Shown: one piece after another, positions 18,366 through 25,924 of the stretch
Numbering within the stretch: position 1 is the first letter of the stretch
Layout: each line of letters opens with the position of its first letter
NCBI RefSeq assembly: GCF_016907235.1
Contig: NZ_JAFBBO010000001.1
Span: 868,001-932,000, forward strand
Source: Oerskovia jenensis
Lineage (GTDB): Bacteria > Actinomycetota > Actinomycetes > Actinomycetales > Cellulomonadaceae
Direction: 5' to 3'
DNA length: 64,000 nt
Notes under the pieces: generated by a model
Database searches by the model: none
Told to the model about the DNA's origin: nothing
Seen by the model: the letters and a program-made list of their open reading frames with translations, nothing else
Position numbers and translations under genes: made by a program

Positions 18366-19457
18366 GTGCGAACCCTCGTGCCCGTGAGGAGCGCCGGACC
18401 GTCGGCGGTCCACGCACCCGCCGGGCGGCCGGCGGGCCGTCGGCGAGCCACCCCGTGGTGGCTCGCCGGGGCCTCGGTCGCGCTCGTCGTGAGCGTCGTG
18501 GTCGCCGTGACGATCGGCCCCGCGGACCTCACGTGGGGCGACGTGTGGCGATCGATCGCGACGCACGTCGGGCTGGGCGGGGCTCTGGGGCTCGAACCGC
18601 TCCCGCTGCTCCAGGACGGCATGGTGTGGCAGCTTCGCCTGCCGCGCGTCCTGACCGCAGCGGCCGTGGGCGCAGGGCTCGCGATCTGCGGGGCCGTCAT
18701 GCAGTCCCTCACACGCAACCCGCTCGCCGACCCGTACCTGCTGGGGCTCTCGTCGGGCGCGTCGCTCGGCGCGGTCCTCGTCCTGGTCCTCGGCGTGAGC
18801 GTCCTGCTGCCCGTCGCGGCGTTCGGGGGCGCGGTGCTGGCCCTCGTCGCGGCGCTCGCTCTCGCGGGGTCGCTCGGGGCTGTGACCCCGACGCGGACCG
18901 TGCTCGCGGGGCTCGCGGTGAGCCAGCTCGCGGCCGCGGCGACGTCGTTCGTCATCTTCTGGTCCGCGACGGGCGACTCCTACCGCGAGATCCTGTCGTG
19001 GCTCATGGGCTCGGTCGCGGGCGCCACGTGGACGTCGGTCGCGATCGCGGGCGGGGCCGTGCTGGTCCTCGGGACGCTGCTCGCGTCGACCGGGTCGGTG
19101 CTCGACGCGTTCACGTTCGGCGACACGGCCGCCGCGGGCCTCGGCATCGCCGTGAATCGGACGCGCTGGCTGCTGCTCGTGGGGGTCGCCCTGCTCACGG
19201 GAGCCCTCGTCTCGGTGTCCGGCGCGATCGGGTTCGTCGGGCTGATCCTGCCGCACGCCGTCCGGCTCCTGACCGGGGCACGCCACCGCGTGCTGCTGCC
19301 GCTCGCGGCCCTGCTCGGCGGCTCGTTCCTCGTGTGGGCCGACACGCTCGCCCGCACGATCTTCGCCCCGCGCGAGCTGCCCGTGGGCATCCTGACCGCC
19401 GCGATCGGCGCGCCCGTCTTCGCGATCATCCTGTGGCGAGGGAGGCGGGCGCTGTGA
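18366..19457 (+). CDS. Putative F420-0 ABC transporter permease (FecCD type)
   Basis: A 363-residue permease of the FecCD/BtuC class with about nine or ten membrane helices. Family marks are LPRVLTAAAVGAGLAICGAVMQ, TRNPLADPYLLGLSSGA near residue 120 and GFVGLILPHAVRL near residue 285. The GTG at 18366 follows GAGGAG by six bases and sits 10 nt after the binding-protein stop. It overlaps the ATPase gene by GTGA, so all three components are co-translated. The transported compound is inferred from the cassette, not from this protein itself. Confidence 0.85.
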   Translation: MRTLVPVRSAGPSAVHAPAGRPAGRRRATPWWLAGASVALVVSVVVAVTIGPADLTWGDVWRSIATHVGLGGALGLEPLPLLQDGMVWQLRLPRVLTAAAVGAGLAICGAVMQSLTRNPLADPYLLGLSSGASLGAVLVLVLGVSVLLPVAAFGGAVLALVAALALAGSLGAVTPTRTVLAGLAVSQLAAAATSFVIFWSATGDSYREILSWLMGSVAGATWTSVAIAGGAVLVLGTLLASTGSVLDAFTFGDTAAAGLGIAVNRTRWLLLVGVALLTGALVSVSGAIGFVGLILPHAVRLLTGARHRVLLPLAALLGGSFLVWADTLARTIFAPRELPVGILTAAIGAPVFAIILWRGRRAL

Positions 19458-20275
19458 GTGCTGCGGCTCCGGGCGCGGACGGCGCACGTGGGCTGGACGC
19501 CGCACGTGGACTGGACGCCTCGCGCGTCTCGTGGTCGGCAGGCTCGCGGCTCATCCTCGACGGGGTCGACGCGTCCGCCCCTGCGGGAGCCGTGAGCGGC
19601 CTGCTGGGGCCGAACGGGTCCGGGAAGTCGACGCTGCTGCGCGCGATCGCGGCCACGCAGGTCCCGGACGCGGGCGAGGTCCGCTTCGACGGCGAGGACC
19701 TGCTGGGCATGCCACGGCGCCGCCGGGCCCGCCGCCTCGCACTCGTCGAGCAGGACGCGTCGACCGACCTGCCGATCTCGGTGCTCGACGCCGTGCTGCT
19801 CGGCCGCATCCCCCACCGCTCGTTGCTGGCCGGGGACTCCGAGGCCGACCGGGCCGTGGCGCGCGAGGCCCTGGTCCGGGCCGGGGTCGAGGACCTCGCC
19901 GACCGGTCGCTCGCGACGCTGTCCGGCGGCGAGCGCCAGCGTGTGCACATGGCCCGCGCGCTCGCCCAGGACCCGGCGCTGCTGCTGCTCGACGAACCCA
20001 CCAACCACCTCGACATCGCGGCCCAGCTCGCGGCCATGACGGTGCTGCGCAAGCTCGCGGCGGACGGCGTCACGGTGCTCGCGGCACTCCACGACCTCAA
20101 CCTCGCGGCATCGTCGTGCGACCACGTGGTGATGGTGGCCGACGGACGCGTCGTCGCGGCGGGTCCGGTGCGCGAGGTGCTGGTCCCGGCGGTGATCGAG
20201 CCCGTCTACGGGGTCCGCTGCGACGTGCTGACCCACCCGCGCACGGGTCGCCCGGTCCTGGTCTTCGGCGACTGA
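19454..20275 (+). CDS. Putative F420-0 ABC transporter ATP-binding protein
   Basis: A 273-residue ABC ATPase of the FecE/BtuD group. Walker A is GPNGSGKST (52-60), the signature LSGGE (156-160), Walker B LLLLDE (176-181), and the H-loop His213. The GTG start overlaps the permease stop. The first 25 residues contain a small internal repeat, GLDAARGLDAS, caused by an 18-bp tandem duplication and not expected in the family. The gene is last in the operon; a perfect 29-bp inverted repeat follows five bases after its stop. Confidence 0.85.
   Translation: MSAAAPGADGARGLDAARGLDASRVSWSAGSRLILDGVDASAPAGAVSGLLGPNGSGKSTLLRAIAATQVPDAGEVRFDGEDLLGMPRRRRARRLALVEQDASTDLPISVLDAVLLGRIPHRSLLAGDSEADRAVAREALVRAGVEDLADRSLATLSGGERQRVHMARALAQDPALLLLDEPTNHLDIAAQLAAMTVLRKLAADGVTVLAALHDLNLAASSCDHVVMVADGRVVAAGPVREVLVPAVIEPVYGVRCDVLTHPRTGRPVLVFGD
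19484..19519 (+). repeat. 18-bp tandem duplication inside the ATPase 5' end
   Basis: GCACGTGGGCTGGACGCC is followed directly by a copy with one change (G to A). It adds six residues to the N-terminus and keeps the frame. Confidence 0.75.
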
Positions 20276-20280
20276 CCCCG

Positions 20281-20345
20281 GGTGCCGAGAACGGGGTTGA
20301 GGTCGTTCTCGTACTCAGAACGACCTCAACCCCGTTCTCGGCACC
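20281..20345. terminator. Perfect 29-bp inverted repeat after the F420-0 operon
   Basis: Two identical 29-base arms (20281-20309 and 20317-20345) with a 7-base loop lie between the ATPase gene and the convergent CoA-binding gene. The core of each arm (for example 20285-20311) recurs at 27957-27984, after cofE, with 26 of 27 bases equal. There is no T tract. It can serve as a bidirectional terminator, but its sequence sharing suggests more than that. Confidence 0.75.
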
Positions 20346-20348
20346 CTG

Positions 20349-20777
20349 CTAGCGCTTGGCGGGGCCCAGGCGCGGCCACTCGATCGCGGGGCAGCGGTCC
20401 ATGACCATGTCCAGGCCGGCCTCGCGCACGCGGGCGAACGCGTCCTCGTCGATCACCCCGAGCTGGAACCACACGGCCCGGGCCCCGACCTCCACGGCCT
20501 GGTCCGCCACCTCGCCCGCGAGGTCGGAGCGCACGAACACGTCCACGACGTCGACCGGGAACGGGATGTCGGCGAGCGAGGCGTACCCCTGCTCGCCGTG
20601 CACCGTCTCGGCCGAGGGGTGGACGGGCACGATCCGCTTGCCCTGCCGCTGGAGCAGTCGCGCCACGCCGTACGCCGCGCGGGCCGAGTTGTTCGACAGG
20701 CCTACCACGGCCCAGGTCTCGGTGTCCGCGAGGACCGTGCGGATCGTGGCGTCGTCGCCCCAGCTCTGTGCGCTCAT
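20349..20777 (-). CDS. CoA-binding domain protein (YccU-like)
   Basis: A 142-residue stand-alone CoA-binding Rossmann domain. TWAVVGLSNNSARAAYGVARLL forms the nucleotide loop; IVPVHPSAETVHGEQGYASL and VDVFVRSDLAGEVADQAVEVGARAVWFQLG are characteristic of the YccU/CoA_binding_2 family, which resembles the N-terminal part of succinyl-CoA synthetase alpha. The biological role of the stand-alone form is unknown. Neither a clear ribosome site nor a -10 box six bases upstream is seen. It converges with the transporter operon. Confidence 0.85.
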   Translation of the reverse strand: MSAQSWGDDATIRTVLADTETWAVVGLSNNSARAAYGVARLLQRQGKRIVPVHPSAETVHGEQGYASLADIPFPVDVVDVFVRSDLAGEVADQAVEVGARAVWFQLGVIDEDAFARVREAGLDMVMDRCPAIEWPRLGPAKR

Positions 20778-20820
20778 ACCCGGACAACCCCGGCGAGCGG
20801 AGCCCTATTCCACCGCGGAG

Positions 20821-20861
20821 GGAGGTCCTGCGGGGACGTCGGGCGCCTCCGCAGGACCTCC
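20821..20861 (-). terminator. Hairpin after the DUF1772 gene
   Basis: 13-base arms GGAGGTCCTGCGG / CCGCAGGACCTCC with a 15-base loop, 36 nt past the stop of the minus-strand gene at 20898. Confidence 0.65.
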
Positions 20862-20883
20862 GCCCTCACGGCCCAGGACCGGG

Positions 20884-20902
20884 CCCGACGGCGCCGCTCA
20901 CC
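20884..20902 (+). repeat. Interspersed motif copy 1
   Basis: CCCGACGGCGYCGCTCNCC motif, here overlapping the last codons and stop of the DUF1772 gene on the other strand. Confidence 0.6.
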
Positions 20903-21479
20903 CCCCGAGGCGCGTCACCAGTCCCAGGGTCAGGAGCAGCGCGGCCGCTACGCAGGCCAGGGTCCGCACGTGGTTCCAGGCGACCCAGCGCCCGAGGAAG
21001 AGCGCCCAGACCCGGTCGCGCTCCGCCGTCGGGCTCGCGGGACGCACCGCCACCCGACCCGACCCTCCACCTGAGGATGAGGCTTCGCCCGGCTGTGAAT
21101 CCGCGGCCGGGACCGCTGCGTCGGCGGCCTCGAGGCGGTCGTTGAGCGGGACGTTGACGGCAGCGGTCACGCCGATCCCACCGACGAGGTAGACCGCTGC
21201 GCCGGCGAGCGCGAGGGGCATGCCTGCCTCACCCAGCCGCGTCGCGGCGACGACACCCAGCACCGCCACGAGCCCGGTCGTGACGAGAAGGAGCGACCCG
21301 AAGGGCACCTTGGTCGCGTGCCGGTTGATCGAGGCCATCGCGGCCGCTCCCACCTCCGGGGCGACCGACCGCAGGCCCGCCATGACGAAGGTCGAGAACG
21401 CGAACAGCACTCCCCCGACCAGTGCGCAGCCGACGGCCGCCACGACCACGGCCCACCCGAGGGCACCGAGCGTGCCCAT
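20898..21479 (-). CDS. DUF1772 (anthrone-oxygenase-like) membrane protein
   Basis: A 193-residue protein with four predicted membrane helices. The N-terminal half reads like DUF1772: GGVLFAFSTFVMAGL, then a conserved-type loop with AAAMASINRHATKVPF and FGSLLL. NVPLNDRLEAAD precedes an unusual Ser/Gly/Pro-rich insert of about 25 residues, then FLGRWVAWNHVRTLACVAAALLL. Related fungal proteins oxidise anthrones; the bacterial role is unknown. Its start shares one base with the stop of the upstream NmrA-like gene (TGATG), so the two are co-translated and probably controlled by the divergent AraC regulator. Confidence 0.82.
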   Translation of the reverse strand: MGTLGALGWAVVVAAVGCALVGGVLFAFSTFVMAGLRSVAPEVGAAAMASINRHATKVPFGSLLLVTTGLVAVLGVVAATRLGEAGMPLALAGAAVYLVGGIGVTAAVNVPLNDRLEAADAAVPAADSQPGEASSSGGGSGRVAVRPASPTAERDRVWALFLGRWVAWNHVRTLACVAAALLLTLGLVTRLGG

Positions 21480-22369
21480 CAGTGCACCCCGGGCAGCGGG
21501 GCCGAGGCGTCGGTCTGCGCCCACGCCGCGGCCTCGCGCCGCGCGAACTCGGTGAAGTCCCGCGGCTCGCGCCCCAGGACCTCGTGGACCCCGTGGGCCA
21601 GAGAGGCGTTGCGCCCGTCCAGGATCTCGGTGAAGAGGTAGCCCATGAGGTCGACGATGTCGGCCGGGAGGCCCGCAGCGGTCAGACCACCCGCGAACTC
21701 GTCACCGGTGATGGTCTGCAGCCGGACGTCACGCCCGCTCACCGCCCCGATCTCTGCGAGTGCCGCACCGAAGGTCAGCAGGCGTGGCCCGGTGAGCTCG
21801 TAGGTTCGCCCCTCGTGCCCTTCCTGGGTGAGCGCGGCGACGGCGACCTCGGCGACGTCCTCCAGGTCGACGAACGGCTCGACGGCGTCGGAGACGGGCA
21901 GCAGGGCGACGCCGTCGAGCACGGGGTCCAGCAGGAAGCCCTCGCTGAAGTTCTGCGCGAACCACGCGCACCGCACGACGGTCCGCGCGGGGAAGACGTC
22001 GGCGACGAGCTGCTCGGCGCGCTGCGCCTCGGGCTCGCCCCGGCCGGAGAGCAGGACGAGACGTCGGACCCCCTCGCGGGCGGCGACGCGCGCGAAGTCG
22101 GCCACGGTCTCCGGGATCCCGGGGGCCGCGAGGTCGGGGGCGACCGCGACGTACACCGCATCGGCACCCGCGACCGCGGGCGCCCAGGTCGACGGGTCGG
22201 CCCAGTCGTGGCGCACCACGGTGCTGCGCGAGACGGGACGGACGGGGATGCCCGCCGTGGCCAGGCGGGCCGCGACCCGGCGGCCCGTCTTGCCCGTCGC
22301 GCCGACGACGGCGACGAGAGGCGGGGTGGTGGGGGCTGCGGTCGAGGGCTGGGGCTGGCGCGCGGTCAT
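21479..22369 (-). CDS. NmrA-like NAD(P)-binding protein
   Basis: A 296-residue atypical short-chain dehydrogenase. The nucleotide loop is VAVVGATGKTGRRVAARL near residue 20; RLVLLSGRGE and VRCAWFAQNFSEGFLLDPVLDG follow the NmrA/quinone-oxidoreductase-like pattern (QorB, AzoB relatives), where the active-site Tyr is usually lost. It may reduce quinones or sense NADP. GGAG lies six bases before the ATG. It is first in an operon with the DUF1772 gene and is transcribed away from an AraC regulator; an 8-bp tandem repeat lies in the shared upstream region. Confidence 0.87.
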   Translation of the reverse strand: MTARQPQPSTAAPTTPPLVAVVGATGKTGRRVAARLATAGIPVRPVSRSTVVRHDWADPSTWAPAVAGADAVYVAVAPDLAAPGIPETVADFARVAAREGVRRLVLLSGRGEPEAQRAEQLVADVFPARTVVRCAWFAQNFSEGFLLDPVLDGVALLPVSDAVEPFVDLEDVAEVAVAALTQEGHEGRTYELTGPRLLTFGAALAEIGAVSGRDVRLQTITGDEFAGGLTAAGLPADIVDLMGYLFTEILDGRNASLAHGVHEVLGREPRDFTEFARREAAAWAQTDASAPLPGVH

Positions 22370-22408
22370 GTCGGTCTCCAGTGATCGATGGGATGCGGTG
22401 GTCTCGGT

Positions 22409-22440
22409 GGTGCCGTGGTGCCGTGGTGCCGTGGTGCCGT
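22409..22440. repeat. 8-bp tandem repeat, four units, in a divergent promoter region
   Basis: GGTGCCGT is repeated four times without interruption between the NmrA-like start (22369) and the AraC-family start (22544). Unit number may change by slipped-strand replication and shift spacing in the leftward promoter. Confidence 0.8.
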
Positions 22441-22531
22441 GGTTCGAGTCAACCGGCGCACGTCGAGACGTTCCATAGCCGATCGGCTTGGCTGCATGTC
22501 CATTCGTCTTCCGCAGCCGCGGCGAGCGGCG

Positions 22532-22537
22532 TACCGT
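22532..22537 (+). promoter_or_regulatory. -10 box of the AraC-family gene (leaderless)
   Basis: TACCGT lies six bases before the ATG; a weak -35 (TTCCGC, 22509-22514) is 17 bases further upstream. Confidence 0.55.
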
Positions 22538-22543
22538 CGAGGC

Positions 22544-23497
22544 ATGGACGCTGTCGCCGGACTCCTCGACGGCCCCCGCGCGCGGGGCGCCTTCCTGCTG
22601 CGCTCGCTCCTCGCCCCGCCCTGGTCGCTGCGCATCGAGGACGAGGCCCCGCTCACGCTCGTACCCGTCGTGCGCGGGGAGGCGTGGATCGGGATGGACG
22701 CCGGCCGTGGACCCGAGGAGCCCCGGCTCGAGGTGCACCTCGACGAGGGCGACGTCGCGCTCGTGCGGGGGCCGCGCCACTACACCGTGGCCGACTCCCC
22801 CGGGACACCCCCGCAGATGGTGAGCGACGCCGTCGGGCTCTGCCGGCCCGTCGGCGACGGCCCGTCCCCGCTCGTGGACCTCGGCGTGCGGACCTGGGGC
22901 AACGACCCCGACGGGCCGACCGTGCTGCTGACCGGGACCTACCCGCTCGACGGCGAGGTGGGCGGCCGGCTGCTGAGCGTGCTGCCACCGCTGCTCGTGC
23001 TGCGGCGCGGCGACCTCGACGCGGACCTCGTGTCGCTGCTCGCGCGCGAGGTCTCCCAGGACCGCCCGGGCCAGGAGGCCGTCCTCGACCGGCTCCTCGA
23101 CATCCTGCTCATCGGCGCCCTGCGCGCCTGGCTCGACCGCGGCGACGCCCCCGGGTGGTACCGCGCGGACGCCGACCCCGTGGTCGGGCACGCGCTACGG
23201 CTCATGCACCACGAACCGGCCCGGCCGTGGACCGTCGAGGCGCTCGCACGGACCGTCGGGCTGTCGCGGGCCGCGTTCTCGCGCCGCTTCACCGAGCTCG
23301 TGGGCGAGCCGCCCATGAGCTACCTCACCGGGTGGCGGCTGACCCTCGCGGCCGACCTGCTGCTGGAGCCTGGTGCGACCGTCGGCTCGGTGGCCCGGCA
23401 GGTGGGCTACGGGACGCCGTTCGCGCTGAGCGCCGCGTTCACGCGCGTGCGCGGCCTGAGCCCGACGGCACACCGGGAACGAGCGGGGGCGGCCTGA
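22544..23497 (+). CDS. AraC family transcriptional regulator with cupin N-domain
   Basis: A 317-residue regulator. Residues 1-180 form a cupin_6-type ligand domain (LVPVVRGEAWIGMDAG, VHLDEGDVALVRGPRHY). The C-terminal 100 residues hold two helix-turn-helix units: WTVEALARTVGLSRAAFSRR and the second ending in SVARQVGYGTPFALSAAFTR, followed by RGLSPTAHR. Cupin_6 AraC regulators commonly sit next to a divergently transcribed reductase gene that they control; here that is the NmrA-like gene. The start is leaderless by its -10 spacing. Confidence 0.93.
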   Translation: MDAVAGLLDGPRARGAFLLRSLLAPPWSLRIEDEAPLTLVPVVRGEAWIGMDAGRGPEEPRLEVHLDEGDVALVRGPRHYTVADSPGTPPQMVSDAVGLCRPVGDGPSPLVDLGVRTWGNDPDGPTVLLTGTYPLDGEVGGRLLSVLPPLLVLRRGDLDADLVSLLAREVSQDRPGQEAVLDRLLDILLIGALRAWLDRGDAPGWYRADADPVVGHALRLMHHEPARPWTVEALARTVGLSRAAFSRRFTELVGEPPMSYLTGWRLTLAADLLLEPGATVGSVARQVGYGTPFALSAAFTRVRGLSPTAHRERAGAA

Positions 23498-23528
23498 CCT
23501 GGACGCCGGACGACTCCTCGGCGCCGAA

Positions 23529-23627
23529 CATGCGGTTGGCGTCGTGATACGGGTCCAGGCCGACGACAACCGCATGGTCGTGGGACGACAACCGCATGTT
23601 CGTGGGACGACAACCGCATGGTCGGCA
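23529..23627. repeat. Three 22-bp tandem units with an inverted partner
   Basis: Units start at 23562, 23584 and 23606 (pattern GACGACAACCGCATGNTCGT plus GG) and differ at one or two bases. An inverted relative, CATGCGGTTGGCGTCG, lies at 23529-23544. The latter is repeated exactly, in opposite orientation, at 27632-27647. No coding or CRISPR-type context. Confidence 0.75.
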
Positions 23628-23681
23628 CGGCGACGCGCCCGCCGACGCATGCGGTGGCCGTGACGCGCGGGTGCGCGCACC

Positions 23682-24104
23682 ATGGCTGACATGCCCATCC
23701 CGCACGTGATCACCCGTACCAACCGGCGGTTCCTCAACCCGTTCGTGCTGCGCGTGTCGTCGCGGGTCCCACCGTTCGCGACCGTCCACCACCACGGGCG
23801 GCGCAGCGGGCAGCCTTTCGCAACCCCGGTGATGGCGTTCCGCGAACCCCGGTGGGCGGTCGCTCCGCGCGAGGTCCGCGTGATCATCGCGCTCACCTAC
23901 GGAACGGACGTCGACTGGCTCAAGAACGTCCAGGCCGTCGGCCTGTTCGGGCTGTCACGAGGTGGGCACGGGTACGTCGTCGACGACCTGCGTCGCTTGC
24001 ACGGGGACGACGGACTGCGGCTCGTGCCCGCCGTGATCCGGGTCGCCCTGCGAGGGCTGCGGGTGGACGATTTCCTCGACGGGCGGGTGGGACCGCCGCG
24101 CTGA
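23682..24104 (+). CDS. Nitroreductase family deazaflavin (F420)-dependent oxidoreductase
   Basis: A 140-residue small FDOR-type protein. [26 protein letters not shown] corresponds to the family's strand with GRRSG, and ALTYGTDVDWLKNVQAVGLF to the cofactor-binding W-xx-N segment, as in Ddn-like enzymes of mycobacteria that use reduced F420. The final GRVGPPR is atypically short. The natural substrate is unknown. Two ATG codons (23682, 23691) are possible. It fits the other evidence that this organism uses F420. Confidence 0.75.
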   Translation: MADMPIPHVITRTNRRFLNPFVLRVSSRVPPFATVHHHGRRSGQPFATPVMAFREPRWAVAPREVRVIIALTYGTDVDWLKNVQAVGLFGLSRGGHGYVVDDLRRLHGDDGLRLVPAVIRVALRGLRVDDFLDGRVGPPR

Positions 24105-24156
24105 GCCCCCGACCGGCGCCCCGGCGTCCGCTCGACCCGGCTGCCATGATGGGGAC

Positions 24157-24762
24157 ATGGCACACGACCTGTGGTTCACCGGCGACCCGGAAGCCGACAC
24201 GCTGCTGTCCACCGACCCGTTCGCGCTGCTCGTCGGCATGCTGCTCGACCAGCAGGTCACCATGGAGTCGGCGTTCGCCGGGCCGCTCAAGATCTCCCAG
24301 CGCATGGGCGGGTTCGACGTGCACCGCATCGCGACCGCCGAGCCCGAGGCGTTCGCCGCGATGGCTGCCACTCCCCCGGCGGTCCACCGCTACCCGGGTT
24401 CCATGGCGGGCCGTGTGCAGGCCGTGGCGCGGGTCGTCGACGAGGAGTACGACGGCGACGTCACGCGGATCTGGACCGACCCCGGGCCCGACGGCGCTGC
24501 CCCCGACGGCCCGCTCGTCCTCAAGCGGCTCAAGGCCCTGCCCGGGTTCGGGGAGCAGAAGGCGAAGATCTTCCTCGCCCTCCTCGGCAAGCAACGGGGC
24601 GTCACGCCCGAGGGATGGCGCGAGGCGGCAGGGATCTACGGCGAGGACGGCGCACGGCGCTCGATCGCCGACGTCGTCGACCAGCACTCCCTCGATCAGG
24701 TCCGCGAGACCAAGAAGTCGGCCAAGGCGGCGGCGAAGGCCGAGCGCGCGGCCAAGGGCTGA
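24157..24762 (+). CDS. HhH-GPD family base-excision repair-like protein
   Basis: A 201-residue protein of the helix-hairpin-helix GPD superfamily (actinobacterial TIGR03252-type). FALLVGMLLDQQVTMESAFAGP matches the glycosylase core, and LKALPGFGEQKAKIFLALLGK is the helix-hairpin-helix. The catalytic Asp expected after the hairpin (GVD in Nth/MutY) is not evident, so activity as a glycosylase is uncertain. The C-terminus is Lys/Ala-rich, which suggests nucleic-acid contact. CATGAT lies six bases before the ATG, another leaderless start. Confidence 0.85.
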   Translation: MAHDLWFTGDPEADTLLSTDPFALLVGMLLDQQVTMESAFAGPLKISQRMGGFDVHRIATAEPEAFAAMAATPPAVHRYPGSMAGRVQAVARVVDEEYDGDVTRIWTDPGPDGAAPDGPLVLKRLKALPGFGEQKAKIFLALLGKQRGVTPEGWREAAGIYGEDGARRSIADVVDQHSLDQVRETKKSAKAAAKAERAAKG

Positions 24763-24791
24763 TCCTCCCGCCGCTGAGACCTCCGCCCCTG

Positions 24792-24810
24792 CCCGACGGC
24801 GTCGCTCCCC
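24792..24810 (+). repeat. Interspersed motif copy 2
   Basis: CCCGACGGCGTCGCTCCCC lies in the short spacer between the HhH-GPD gene and the VOC gene. Confidence 0.6.
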
Positions 24811-24903
24811 CCGGTCCGGCAGGTGCCCGGCGCGCTCGACGGACGTAGCGTGGAGACGTCGGGCGTGCGTCCGTGCGCCCGCTCGCCCTGCGGAGGAGTA
24901 CTC

Positions 24904-25269
24904 ATGGCTCACGGCGACATCACGCACATCGACATCCCCGTCGGCGACACCGAGGCGGCTCGCGCGTTCTACAGCGGACTGTTCGGCTGGGACATCGCCG
25001 AGGTCCCCGGCTTCGAGGGGTACCCCATGTGGCGGGCCCCCAACCAGATCAGCGGTGGCGGGCTCGCGCCGCGCGAGGAGGGGTTCACGAGCCCCCGCAG
25101 CTACGTCGAGGTCGACTCGATCGACGACACGCTCGGCCAGGTCGGCTCGCTCGGCGGCAAGGTCCTCATGGCCAGGACGCAGATCAGCCCGACGAGCTGG
25201 TGGGCCGTCTTCGAGGACCTCGACGGCAACCAGCTCGGCCTCTACGAGGGCGTCACGACCACGGACTGA
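24904..25269 (+). CDS. VOC/glyoxalase-like protein
   Basis: A 121-residue vicinal oxygen chelate protein. ITHIDIPVGDTEAARAFYSGLFGW is the classic first strand with the metal-ligand His, and FEDLDGNQLGLYE supplies the terminal Glu ligand. The middle YVEVDSIDDTLGQVGSLGGKV completes the beta-alpha-beta-beta-beta module pair. Such proteins include glyoxalases, dioxygenases and resistance proteins; substrate not predictable. The start has a strong GGAGGAG (24892-24898), and TAGCGT near 24845 could be its -10 box. Confidence 0.87.
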   Translation: MAHGDITHIDIPVGDTEAARAFYSGLFGWDIAEVPGFEGYPMWRAPNQISGGGLAPREEGFTSPRSYVEVDSIDDTLGQVGSLGGKVLMARTQISPTSWWAVFEDLDGNQLGLYEGVTTTD

Positions 25270-25419
25270 CCTGGAGCGCAGCGGCCGGGCCGCGCCGGAG
25301 GCCGGGCCGCGAGGACCGTCGAGGCGTCGACGGGGAGCGGCCCGTCCCGAGAGGCACTGTCTCCGTCCCGCCCGACCGCCGACCCTGGGACCTGCTCAGC
25401 GGGCTCTCGTCGCCGTTCG

Positions 25420-25809
25420 TCAGGCCGGACCGAAGATCACTCGCCCGTCCGGGTCCTCTGCGCGCCTTCGTCGCAGGCGGGCCGGCGCGGGCCACGGGAG
25501 CTCGTACCGGACGACGTGCGCGTCGATCGCCCCGAAGTCGTCGGTCTGGACCACCACGCGCTCTGGTGTGACCTCGACGAGGCGGACCCGCAACGGGTCG
25601 TGCTCCTCGTCCTCGAGCATCCACACGTCGGCGAGCCACGACAGGCCGGTGCTGTCGAGCGCCTCTTCGGCGTCGAGCCAGTCGACCTGCTCAGTGACGT
25701 CGTGCCCCAGGAGCGAGACGGCCACCCAGCCGTCACCCTCGGGACGGATCCAGCCGACGTGCTCACGGTCGTCGGGTCGGCGGTGCGGGATCCAGTCGGC
25801 GGGAAGCAT
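25420..25809 (-). CDS. Conserved hypothetical protein (129 residues)
   Basis: Begins MLPADWIPHRRPDDREHVGW and continues with WVAVSLLGHDVTEQVDWLDAEEALDSTGLSWLADVW. Proteins of this style are common in Micrococcales but have no assigned function that I know. Soluble, acidic in the middle and basic near the end. TATCGT lies exactly six bases before the ATG (25816-25821), so the message is probably leaderless. It stands alone. Confidence 0.75.
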   Translation of the reverse strand: MLPADWIPHRRPDDREHVGWIRPEGDGWVAVSLLGHDVTEQVDWLDAEEALDSTGLSWLADVWMLEDEEHDPLRVRLVEVTPERVVVQTDDFGAIDAHVVRYELPWPAPARLRRRRAEDPDGRVIFGPA

Positions 25810-25865
25810 GCCGGAACGATAGCGGCGCCCGGGTCGGCACGACCAGGCGAATATCGGCCCTGCAC

Positions 25866-25924
25866 CGAGATGCTGTTCGTTGTCGCTCGTGGGTGCGACG
25901 AGGCGACAACGAGGAGCTTCTCGT
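25866..25924. repeat. Imperfect long inverted repeat
   Basis: Inner ten-base arms TCGTTGTCGC / GCGACAACGA with a 16-base loop, and outer arms CGAGATGCT / AGCTTCTCG with one mismatch. It begins immediately after the stop of the PKD-protein gene on the minus strand and so may terminate that operon. Confidence 0.6.

Noticed and set aside
23562-23627. CRISPR-like array
   Set aside because: Units are directly adjacent with no spacers, only three copies, and no cas gene is present.
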